A stretch of 37,013 bases of DNA from contig CAYWYJ010000029.1 in the NCBI GenBank assembly GCA_964462635.1, forward strand, positions 1 to 37,013, given 5' to 3'. Source of the stretch: JBFMAI01 sp964462635 (lineage in GTDB: Bacteria > Planctomycetota > Phycisphaerae > UBA1845 > Fen-1342). Positions 23,994 through 31,071 of this stretch are shown in pieces (position 1 is the stretch's first letter; each line of letters begins with the position of its first letter). Position numbers and translations under genes: made by a program. Below the pieces are notes generated by a model that saw nothing but the letters and a program-made list of their open reading frames with translations, was not told the origin of the DNA and did no database searches.

Positions 23994-25583
23994 TCAACCG
24001 TTGAGAATCTCCTGCGCCTGGGCCTGATCCACCTCGGTGATGTACGGGATGCCGCTGATCGCCGCGGCTTCGCGCGTCAGGGCGGCGAGGTCGTCGCGGG
24101 TGATGTACTCCAGCGAGAACTTGCGGCTGCCGCACATGAGCTGCCGCAGCCCCTGGGCGAGCCGCTCGTAGTACGTGTACAAGCCGATGGCACCCGGGGG
24201 CACGCGTTCGAAGACCTCGTCACCCAACTCGCGGCGCAGCTCGCCGGCCGTGACGAAGATCTCGTCGATCGTGTTGCCGAAGCGCTCCACGTACACCGGG
24301 AGCTGGCCCTCGCTGATGGCCCGGCCGATGGTCTTGCCGACCATGGCGGCGGCGATCGGCGAACGGGCCATGCCCACGAGCTTGACATACGGCGCGCCCA
24401 GCGCCAGCCCCTTGAAGATCTGGTCCTCGAACGTGAACCCGCCGGCCACGGCAATCGCGGGGACCTTGTAGTTCCGCTCGGTCATGCGGCGGCAGTACTG
24501 GTAGAGCAGGGAGTGCAGCTCGACGGGCGGCACGCCCCACTCGTTCATCATGCGCCAGGGGCTCATGCCGGTCCCGCCGCCGGCCGCGTCCACGGTGAGC
24601 AGGTCCAGCTTGTACTTGCCGGCGAACAGGACGGCGCGGGCCAGGTCGGCCGGGCGGTAGGCGCCGGTCTTGAGGAAGACGTACTTGGCGCCGGCCTTGC
24701 GCAGCTCCTCGACACGCTTGGCGAAGCCCTCCTCGCTGACCATGCCGACGCGCGAGTGGCGTTCGAACTCCTTGAAGGCCCCGCGCTCGAACGCCTTGAT
24801 GACGTGCGGGTCGGTCGGGTTGGGCAGGACGACGTAGCCGCGCTCGTAGAGCATCTGGGCTTTCTTCAGATTGTTGATCTTGACTTCGCCGCCGATGTCC
24901 TTGGCGCCCTGGCCCCACTTCAGCTCGACGCACTGCACGCCCAGCTTCTCGATGGCGTATTCCTGGGCGCCGAGGCGGGTGTCCTCGATGTTGGCCTGGC
25001 AGATGATGGCGCCGTAGCCATCGCGCTGGTGGTCCTTGAAGAGATTGACCCGCCGCTTCAGGTCCACGGTGTCCACGACGCGGCCGTTCTTGATGACGGC
25101 CTCCGGGTCCATGCCGACGACGTTCTCGCCGATGGTCAGGCCGGTGCCGGCCAGGGCGGAGCCGATCGCCAGGCCTTCCCAGTTGTTCTTGGCGATGTTG
25201 GTCGAGCCGATGCCGGGGATGATCCAGGGGTAGCGGAACTTGATCCCGCGGTCGTGGCCGAACGCGACTTCCAGGCTCACCGCGGGGAAGATCGCCTTGT
25301 CGCTGTCGGCCTCGATGCCGTGCGCGCCGACGGCCGTGCCCATGATGTTGAAGTGCGAGTAGTCCACGGGGTAGGTTTTCTCGGCCGCCGTGGTAATCAC
25401 GCCGAACGGCTGCGGGTAGATGACCTCGTGGCCGCGGTAGGCGGACTTGCCGATTTCGCACATGCCGATGCAGCCGTCCACGCAGGTCACGCACATCCCG
25501 GAATTGGGGGTGACCGAGCCCTCGGTGCGGTTCTTGGTCAGCGTGGCGGCCGAACTGTTTACTCGGGACAGTGTCAGGGACAT
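23994..25583 (-). CDS. FMN-binding glutamate-synthase-type protein, last gene of redox operon
   Basis: A 529-residue protein whose body matches the FMN-binding TIM-barrel domain of glutamate synthase (for example GLTIGENVVGMDP, LKWGQGAKDIGGE, LLTVDAAGGGTGMSP, AVAGGF). It lacks the N-terminal glutaminase domain of GltB, the C-terminal GXGXG domain, and the CxxxxCPxG-type cysteines that bind [3Fe-4S] in true GltS. Instead it has a cysteine cluster C31, C34, C38, C42 (CVTCVDGCIGMC) that could hold an Fe-S cluster near the N-terminus. It follows the 2Fe-2S/4Fe-4S subunit by 20 bp, so it probably receives electrons from the NADH-oxidising subunits. Whether it makes glutamate from ammonia or acts on something else is not known. 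The ATG at 25583 has GGAGGT upstream. Confidence 0.88.
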   Translation of the reverse strand: MSLTLSRVNSSAATLTKNRTEGSVTPNSGMCVTCVDGCIGMCEIGKSAYRGHEVIYPQPFGVITTAAEKTYPVDYSHFNIMGTAVGAHGIEADSDKAIFPAVSLEVAFGHDRGIKFRYPWIIPGIGSTNIAKNNWEGLAIGSALAGTGLTIGENVVGMDPEAVIKNGRVVDTVDLKRRVNLFKDHQRDGYGAIICQANIEDTRLGAQEYAIEKLGVQCVELKWGQGAKDIGGEVKINNLKKAQMLYERGYVVLPNPTDPHVIKAFERGAFKEFERHSRVGMVSEEGFAKRVEELRKAGAKYVFLKTGAYRPADLARAVLFAGKYKLDLLTVDAAGGGTGMSPWRMMNEWGVPPVELHSLLYQYCRRMTERNYKVPAIAVAGGFTFEDQIFKGLALGAPYVKLVGMARSPIAAAMVGKTIGRAISEGQLPVYVERFGNTIDEIFVTAGELRRELGDEVFERVPPGAIGLYTYYERLAQGLRQLMCGSRKFSLEYITRDDLAALTREAAAISGIPYITEVDQAQAQEILNG

Positions 25584-25603
25584 CGAGTCGATACCTCCGT
25601 GGG

Positions 25604-26281
25604 CTAGTCCTTCACGATCTCGCAGGCAACGCAGGGATTCATGTAACACATCATGTCGTCAAACTGGTCTTTCTCGACGCACGGCGGGCTGAGGTTGGCG
25701 CAGCCGCCGCAAATCGCCTTGTCCGGCTCGGTGTAGGTGCAGCGGAGCTGGCAGGCGGGGCAGACGTAAATGCAACCCCCGCAGAGCCGGCATTGCTCGG
25801 ACTTGATGTCGAAGGGCGTGCCGATGCTGCGGGTCTCGCCGCGGCCGCGAAAGCCGATGGCGCCGGCGACCATCTGTTCCTTGCACATCCGCACGCACAG
25901 GCCGCAGAGGATGCAGTCCTCGTGTTCCTGGCGGAAACGCTGCCGCGTGATCTGATGCGCGGACGCGAGGTCCTGGATGACCTTGGACTGCGGACAGGAC
26001 GCGAGCAGCAGCTCCAGGATCATCTTGCGGGCCCGCAGCACGCGGGCCGACGCCGTGCGCACCTTCAGCCCGTCCTGCGCGGGGTAGGTGCAGGACGACA
26101 CCAGCCGGGCCTTGGGGCCCTCGCCGACCTCGACCACGCACAGGCGGCAGGCCCCGTACGGCGACAGCCCTTCCATGTGACACAGCGTCGGGATCGGAAA
26201 ACCGAGGAACCGCGCGGCCTCGAGCAGCGTCGTCCCGTCCTCGACCGAGACCGGCAAACCGTTGATTGTCAGTGTGACCAT
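25604..26281 (-). CDS. [2Fe-2S]/2x[4Fe-4S] electron-transfer subunit (HoxU/NuoG N-terminal type)
   Basis: A 225-residue iron-sulfur protein. Residues 1-75 form a plant-type [2Fe-2S] ferredoxin domain with C34, C45, C48 and C64. Two [4Fe-4S] motifs follow at C123/126/129/133 and C164/167/170/174. A further set of cysteines in the last 45 residues (C177, C181, C191, C194, C201, C212, C217, C220) could bind another cluster or metal. The HxxxCxxCxxxxxC cluster found in NuoG is absent. In NADH-linked hydrogenases the homologous region is part of the catalytic subunit or a separate HoxU; here it is free-standing, so it should link the NADH/FMN subunit to the glutamate-synthase-type protein. AAAGGTGA precedes the ATG at 26281. 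Confidence 0.9.
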   Translation of the reverse strand: MVTLTINGLPVSVEDGTTLLEAARFLGFPIPTLCHMEGLSPYGACRLCVVEVGEGPKARLVSSCTYPAQDGLKVRTASARVLRARKMILELLLASCPQSKVIQDLASAHQITRQRFRQEHEDCILCGLCVRMCKEQMVAGAIGFRGRGETRSIGTPFDIKSEQCRLCGGCIYVCPACQLRCTYTEPDKAICGGCANLSPPCVEKDQFDDMMCYMNPCVACEIVKD

Positions 26282-26310
26282 GCACTCACCTTTGGGTTGT
26301 ACTCGTGACG

Positions 26311-28161
26311 TCAAACCACCTGCACGGCCTCGTAGCGGCACACGGTCCGGCAGTTGCCGCACTTGATGCACTTGGCGTGGTCGATGACGTGCCGCTCCTT
26401 GGGGCCGCCGGAAATGGCCTCCTCCGGGCACTGTTTGGAGCACACGCCGCAGCCGACGCAGCTCTCGTTGATCCAGTAAGTCACCAGTTCCTTGCAGGCC
26501 CCGCCCGGGCAGCGCTTGTTCTTGATGTGTTCGAGGTACTCGTCCCGGAAGTAGCGCAGCGTGGACAGCACCGGGTTGGCGGCGGTCTGGCCCAGGCCGC
26601 ACATGGAGGTGTCCTTGACCACCAGGGCCAGTTCCTCGAGCAGGCTGAGGTGCTCAAGCGTGCCCTTGCCCACGGAGATGTCCTCCAGGAGCTCGTACAT
26701 GCGCTGCGTGCCTTTGCGGCACGAGAAGCACTTGCCGCACGATTCGCCCTTGAGGAAGTTCATGAAGTACTTGGCGACATCGACCATGCACGTGTTCTCG
26801 TCCATGACGATCATGCCGCCGGAGCCCATGATCGAGCCGGCCTCGGTCAGGCTGTCGTAGTCGATGGGCAGGTCGAAGCGTTTGGCGGGGATGCAGCCGC
26901 CGGAGGGGCCGCCCGTCTGCACGGCCTTGATGCGGGCGCGGCCCACGGGGCCGCCGCCGATGTCGTTGACGATCTCCTCGATGGTGATGCCCATGGGAAC
27001 TTCGACCAGCCCGGTGTGCTTGATCTTGCCCACCAGGCTGAAGATCTTGGTGCCGGTGTTGCGCTTGGTCCCGACCTTGGCGAACCGCGCACCGCCTTCC
27101 TGGAGGATGACGGGGATGTTGGCCCACGTTTCCACGTTGTTGATGGCGGTGGGCTTGCCGTGGATGCCGCGTTCGATGGGGAACGGCGGCCGTTGGCGCG
27201 GCTCGCCCATCTTGCCCTCGATGGAGCGGATCAGCGCGGTCTCCTCGCCGCACACGAAGGCCCCGGCCCCGCGCACGAGCTGGATATCGAAGGAGAAGTC
27301 GGTCCCGAGGATGCGCTCCCCCAGCAGGCCCAGCTCACGACACTGTCGCAGGGCGATGGTGAGGTGTTTGATGGCCAGCGGGTACTCGTTACGGACGTAG
27401 AAGACGCCCTTGTTCGCGCCCGTGGCGAAGCCGCCGATCAGCATCCCCTCGATGATGCTGTGGGGATTGCCCTCCAGGACGCTGCGGTCCATGTAGGCGC
27501 CCGGGTCGCCCTCGTCCCCGTTGCACACCAGGTACTTGCCGGTGCCGTTGCGCTGCTTGGCCAGGAGTTCCCACTTCAGCCCGGTGGGGAAGCCGGCCCC
27601 CCCGCGGCCGCGCAGCCCGGACGCCTTGACTTCCTCGATCACCTGGTGGGGGTCGCCCTGGGTCAGGACGCGGGCCAGCGCGACGTACCCGTCGTTCTCG
27701 ATGTAGTCGTAGATGCGGATCGGGTCGATCTTCTCGTTCCGCGACAGGATGGTCCGCACCTGCTTCTTGAAGAAGGGGACGTCCGACTGCTTCTCGACCG
27801 GCGCGCCCGTGTGCGGATCGACGAACAGGAGGCTCTCGACGACCTCGCCGCGCGCCGCGGCCTCGATGATGCCGACCATCTCGGCGGGGCCGACCTTGGG
27901 ATAGAAGGTCCCGCGCGGCTCGATGAGGATGGACGGCTCCGCCTCGCAGAAACCGTGGCAGCCGGTGATGCGCAGGTGAATCCGGTCGGTCAGCCCGCGC
28001 GCCAACAACTCGCGCTTGGCCGCGCGAATCAGGTCGTTGGCGCCGCTGGCCTGCCCGCACGTGCCGGCCGAGATCACGATCGTCGGGATGTGGCGATTCT
28101 GGTCCGTCTGCAACCGGGCCCGCAAAGCGTGAAAGTCTTCGATGGATGTCAGTTTGTGCAT
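26311..28161 (-). CDS. NADH-binding FMN/Fe-S subunit, HydB/HndC type (NuoF family)
   Basis: A 616-residue flavoprotein subunit. Residues 20-110 form a thioredoxin-like [2Fe-2S] domain (C35, C68, C72, as usual in this subgroup). The NuoF core follows, with the NADH/FMN-binding 'GRGGAGFPTG' (185-194), 'NGDEGDPGAYMDR', and the N3-type [4Fe-4S] cysteines C475, C478, C481 and C521. The C-terminus adds two ferredoxin-type [4Fe-4S] motifs (C568/571/574/578 and C598/601/604/608). This layout is that of HydB/HndC from NAD(P)-linked, often electron-bifurcating hydrogenases, not of respiratory NuoF. No hydrogenase catalytic subunit is present. The ATG at 28161 is 61 bp after the NuoE-like gene. Confidence 0.93.
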   Translation of the reverse strand: MHKLTSIEDFHALRARLQTDQNRHIPTIVISAGTCGQASGANDLIRAAKRELLARGLTDRIHLRITGCHGFCEAEPSILIEPRGTFYPKVGPAEMVGIIEAAARGEVVESLLFVDPHTGAPVEKQSDVPFFKKQVRTILSRNEKIDPIRIYDYIENDGYVALARVLTQGDPHQVIEEVKASGLRGRGGAGFPTGLKWELLAKQRNGTGKYLVCNGDEGDPGAYMDRSVLEGNPHSIIEGMLIGGFATGANKGVFYVRNEYPLAIKHLTIALRQCRELGLLGERILGTDFSFDIQLVRGAGAFVCGEETALIRSIEGKMGEPRQRPPFPIERGIHGKPTAINNVETWANIPVILQEGGARFAKVGTKRNTGTKIFSLVGKIKHTGLVEVPMGITIEEIVNDIGGGPVGRARIKAVQTGGPSGGCIPAKRFDLPIDYDSLTEAGSIMGSGGMIVMDENTCMVDVAKYFMNFLKGESCGKCFSCRKGTQRMYELLEDISVGKGTLEHLSLLEELALVVKDTSMCGLGQTAANPVLSTLRYFRDEYLEHIKNKRCPGGACKELVTYWINESCVGCGVCSKQCPEEAISGGPKERHVIDHAKCIKCGNCRTVCRYEAVQVV

Positions 28162-28222
28162 GAATCCAACCTGTGCTCCGGCCGCCCGCGGGTGCCGCGC
28201 GCGGCCCTCGGAAACGCGGCGG

Positions 28223-29071
28223 TCAGAAGCCCCCGCCGCTCAGGTCCAACATGTGCCCCTTGCAGCCGCGCCGCGCGCAGATCTGCACGATGCCCCCGGC
28301 GCGGACGATCATGGCGACCATCGGCGCCCCGCACTCGGGGCAGTTCGAGGCGCCGCGCAGCTCGGCGTGGCAGTGCGGGCAGAAGAAGTTCACCACGGTG
28401 TCGCGGGGGATGTCGTACTCGGACTCGATCGTCGGGCTGCCGTACAGCGACGACAGCCGCAACCAGCCGTGCTGCCGCTCAAACGCCACGGTCACCCGGA
28501 CCGAGGGGGCGTCGTCGATCGGGTGCTCGGGGTCCATCAGCGTGTGGTTGCAGCGTGGGCAACTGACGGACACGGGGAAGATGCGCCGGTCCGTCGTGAC
28601 CTCCACCTGGTCCAGGCCCCGCCGCGCCCGCTTCAGGATCGACTTGACCTTGGCCGTGTTGACCTTGGAGAAGTAGTGCCCGTCGACCACGACGATGGGC
28701 CCGAGGGCGCAGGCCCCCAGGCAGGCGACCGTTTCGAGCGTGAACTCACCGTCGGGCGTCGTGTCGCCGGCCTTGACGCCCAGTTGCCGTTCAAACTCCT
28801 CGGCGATGACGTGCCCGCCGCGGACGTGGCACGCCGTGCCCAGGCACACCGAGCACAGGTGCTTGCCCCGCGGTTTGAGGCTGAACGACTTGTAGAAGGT
28901 GGCCACGCCGTACACGTCCACGGGCGAGTGCCCCGTGCGCTCGGCGACCAGCTTCAGGGCTTCGGCGGGCAGGTAGCTGTACTTGGACTGAATCTCCTCC
29001 AAAATGGAGATCAGCCCGTCACCGTGCTGGCGGTGTTTGTCGACAATGCTCTCGACCTCTTTCGTTTGCAT
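28223..29071 (-). CDS. NuoE/HydC-like [2Fe-2S] subunit with eight-cysteine C-terminal extension
   Basis: A 282-residue protein. Residues 1-150 are a thioredoxin-fold NuoE-type domain with the [2Fe-2S] ligands C76, C81, C117 and C121 (CLGTACH, ACLGACALGP). Typical NuoE or HydC subunits stop near 160 residues; here about 120 more follow with four cysteine pairs, C171/174, C231/234, C244/247 and C265/270, in zinc-ribbon or rubredoxin-like spacing. This tail may bind zinc or iron and could be a docking or redox element. It is the second gene of the operon, 63 bp after the small cysteine protein. An ATG at 29071 matches the family start. Confidence 0.9.
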   Translation of the reverse strand: MQTKEVESIVDKHRQHGDGLISILEEIQSKYSYLPAEALKLVAERTGHSPVDVYGVATFYKSFSLKPRGKHLCSVCLGTACHVRGGHVIAEEFERQLGVKAGDTTPDGEFTLETVACLGACALGPIVVVDGHYFSKVNTAKVKSILKRARRGLDQVEVTTDRRIFPVSVSCPRCNHTLMDPEHPIDDAPSVRVTVAFERQHGWLRLSSLYGSPTIESEYDIPRDTVVNFFCPHCHAELRGASNCPECGAPMVAMIVRAGGIVQICARRGCKGHMLDLSGGGF

Positions 29072-29134
29072 TCGATGGCTCCGTGAACCACGGACCGGCC
29101 GCGGCCGGTCCGATCCATCGCGCGGGTCGTCCGC

Positions 29135-29431
29135 TTACTCGTAGTCCTCACAGTGCCACACGCCGCCGGCGGGCTTCGGGTGGGCGCACGTGTGCCGGTG
29201 GTCGCAGTTGACGCACAGGCCGGCATACTGCGCCTGGTCGTCCCGCGCGCCCCGGCCGGCCGGCGAGCTGCCGCCGACGGACCGCAGCCCATCCCCGCCC
29301 ACGGGGGCCGCGTAGTCATCGAACATCTCGCAGTAAATCGCCGGTCCACGACGGGCGTGGTAGTAGCAGGTGGGGCTGTTGTTGCACGTGGAGCAGAGGC
29401 CCACCGCCAACGTGCCATTGGACATGATCAT
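29135..29431 (-). CDS. Small protein with two identical four-cysteine repeats
   Basis: A 98-residue soluble protein of unknown function. Two copies of C-x2-C-x5-C-x11-C lie exactly 60 residues apart (C13/16/22/34 and C73/76/82/94). They are embedded in the similar sequences GLCSTCNNSPTCYY...CEMFDDY and GLCVNCDHRHTCAH...CEDYE. Each repeat could bind one zinc or one Fe-S cluster. It is the first gene of the redox operon, behind a sigma-54-type promoter, and may be a sensor, assembly factor or electron carrier for the complex. The ATG at 29431 is chosen because AAAGGAG lies 9 nt upstream; in-frame ATGs at 29425 and 29452 are alternatives. Confidence 0.8.
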   Translation of the reverse strand: MIMSNGTLAVGLCSTCNNSPTCYYHARRGPAIYCEMFDDYAAPVGGDGLRSVGGSSPAGRGARDDQAQYAGLCVNCDHRHTCAHPKPAGGVWHCEDYE

Positions 29432-29516
29432 GATGCCCGTCTCCTTTGCCATCGTCGGCTCGTGCCAGCGACGATTCCGCCCGCGCGGGCGAACCCGCTG
29501 GCCGACAAACCGGGAA

Positions 29517-29532
29517 TGCACTCGGCGTGCCC
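29517..29532 (-). promoter_or_regulatory. Candidate sigma-54 (-24/-12) promoter of the redox operon
   Basis: The minus strand reads GGGCACG-N4-GTGCA against the consensus TGGCACG-N4-TTGCA. The invariant GG and GC doublets are at the right distance and only two positions differ. Transcription would start near 29507, about 75 nt before the first ATG. The adjacent upstream gene encodes a sigma-54 activator. Further upstream (29540-29721) are a 13-bp direct repeat (29673-29685 and 29691-29703) and a loose inverted repeat at 29645-29667 that could be activator sites. Confidence 0.55.
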
Positions 29533-29672
29533 GGCGCGCGAGCGGCCGCGATCTCTGCCCCGGATATCGCGGAGCGACGAGCTAACTCACGCGGCTGAAG
29601 CGGGATACGACGGCAAACACGGAGCGGTCGGGGGATGAAGTCAGTGTGCGGCGGGCGCTCGCCGACAAAACG

Positions 29673-29703
29673 CCGCCGGGGAGAATTGAACCGCCGGGGA
29701 GAA
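29673..29703. repeat. 13-bp direct repeat upstream of the redox operon
   Basis: CCGCCGGGGAGAA occurs at 29673-29685 and again at 29691-29703, 18 bp apart start to start and about 150-180 bp upstream of the -24/-12 element. It is a possible activator-binding region; no more can be said. Confidence 0.4.
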
Positions 29704-29721
29704 CGGCCCCGCCCGCGTATC

Positions 29722-31071
29722 TTACTCGCCTTCGGCCCCGAAGAGCTTGAGCTTCTCCCGCAGGGTCTTGCGGTCGATGCCGAGGATTTCGGCGGCCTGG
29801 GTCTTGTTGCCGGAGACACTGGCCAGCACGTGGCGAATGTGCTCGGCCTCGACCTCGGCGAGCGTGCGACGCAGGCCCGCCTCGCGGCCCACCACGAAGC
29901 GCATTTCGGGCGGCAGGTCAGGGACGTCGATCACGTCGCTCTCGGTCATAATCACGACGCGCTGGACCACGTTCTCCAGCTCCCGCACGTTGCCCGGCCA
30001 GTGGTAGCTGGTCAGCACCCGCAAGGCGTCGTCGGAGAACCGCGGGACCGGCCGTCCCAGCTCCTCGGCGAACTTGCGGGCAAAATGCGAGACCAGCAGC
30101 AGCACGTCGTTCTCGCGCTCCCGCAGCGGCGGCAGGTTGATGGTGATGACGTTCAGCCGGAAGAACAGGTCTTCCCGGAAGACCCCCGTGCGCACCAGCG
30201 CCCGCAGGTCCTTGTTGCTCGCGGCGACAACCCGCACGTCCACGGTCTGCGCCCGGGGCGAGCCGACCATGTACACCTCGCCGTTCTCCAGCACGCGTAG
30301 CAGCTTGGACTGCATCGGCAGGCTCGTGTCGCTGATCTCGTCCAGGAAGATGGTCCCGCCGTCGGCGGTCTGGAAAAAGCCCGCCCGCGATTCGGTCGCC
30401 CCGGTGAACGCGCCTTTCACATGGCCGAAGAGCTCGCTCTCCAGCAGGTTCTCGGGGATCGATCCGCAGTTGATGGGGACGAACGGGGCGGCGGCCCGCG
30501 CGCTGCTGTAGTGGATCGCCCGGGCGGCCAGCTCCTTCCCCGTGCCGCTCTCGCCCAGGATCAACACGGTGGCCCGCGTCGCGGCGGCCTTGCGGATCGC
30601 CTGGAACACGTCCGCCATGGCCTTCGATTCCCCGATGCAGCCGGCCAGGGCGAGCGGCTCGCCCGCGCCGTTCTGGACATCGTGCCGCGCCCGCCGCACG
30701 TCGAGAATGCGGCGCACGGCCGTCAGCAGCTCGTCCTCGGTGAACGGCTTGGTGAGATAGTCCTGCACCCCGAGCTTGACCGCGGTCACGGCCCCCTGAA
30801 TGGTCGGGTAGCCGGTGATCATCATGACCTCGGTGTCCTTCAGGTTCTCCCGCACGTGGCGCGCCAAGTCCAACCCGCTGATCTGCCGCATCTTCAGGTC
30901 GGTGATGACCAGATCGATCGGCACCTCCTGGAGCAGGCGGATGGCCTCCGGCGCCCCCGGCGCCGTGAACACCCGATACCCGGCACCCGTCAGGTTCCGC
31001 TGAACGAGCTCCAGCGTGTCCGGGGCGTCGTCAACCACCAGGATGGATTCCGGCTCAGCGGGACTGCTCAT
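29722..31071 (-). CDS. Sigma-54-dependent response regulator (NtrC family)
   Basis: A 449-residue cytoplasmic activator. An N-terminal receiver domain (phosphoacceptor D58, acidic pair D14-D15, Lys in LTKPF) is followed by an AAA+ domain with Walker A 'GESGTGKE', the sigma-54-contacting 'GAFTGA' loop, 'GGTIFLDEI' and 'FREDLFFRLNV'. A Fis-type helix-turn-helix ends the protein (NKTQAAEILGIDRKTLREKL). The intact GAFTGA loop means it can open sigma-54 promoters. Its ATG overlaps the end of the kinase gene by 17 bp, so the pair is translationally linked. The next gene downstream has a -24/-12 promoter, making the redox operon its likely target. Confidence 0.95.
   Translation of the reverse strand: MSSPAEPESILVVDDAPDTLELVQRNLTGAGYRVFTAPGAPEAIRLLQEVPIDLVITDLKMRQISGLDLARHVRENLKDTEVMMITGYPTIQGAVTAVKLGVQDYLTKPFTEDELLTAVRRILDVRRARHDVQNGAGEPLALAGCIGESKAMADVFQAIRKAAATRATVLILGESGTGKELAARAIHYSSARAAAPFVPINCGSIPENLLESELFGHVKGAFTGATESRAGFFQTADGGTIFLDEISDTSLPMQSKLLRVLENGEVYMVGSPRAQTVDVRVVAASNKDLRALVRTGVFREDLFFRLNVITINLPPLRERENDVLLLVSHFARKFAEELGRPVPRFSDDALRVLTSYHWPGNVRELENVVQRVVIMTESDVIDVPDLPPEMRFVVGREAGLRRTLAEVEAEHIRHVLASVSGNKTQAAEILGIDRKTLREKLKLFGAEGE

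Noticed and set aside
23658..25607. 649-residue plus-strand frame opposite the GltS-like gene
   Set aside because: Composition is low-complexity Ala/Asp/His/Val and it runs through the repeat and the terminator; no domain recognised.
26305..28566. 753-residue plus-strand frame opposite the HydB-type gene
   Set aside because: Mirror of a strongly conserved gene; no ribosome site or family similarity.
29452..29467. Second sigma-54-like site (TGGCAC on the minus strand)
   Set aside because: The -24 half is perfect, but the position for the -12 GC reads CG; the site at 29517-29532 has both halves.
29432..29521. Longer N-terminus for the small Cys-repeat protein starting at 29521
   Set aside because: That start would lie upstream of the expected transcription start of the -24/-12 promoter, and the added residues are Arg-rich with no ribosome site.
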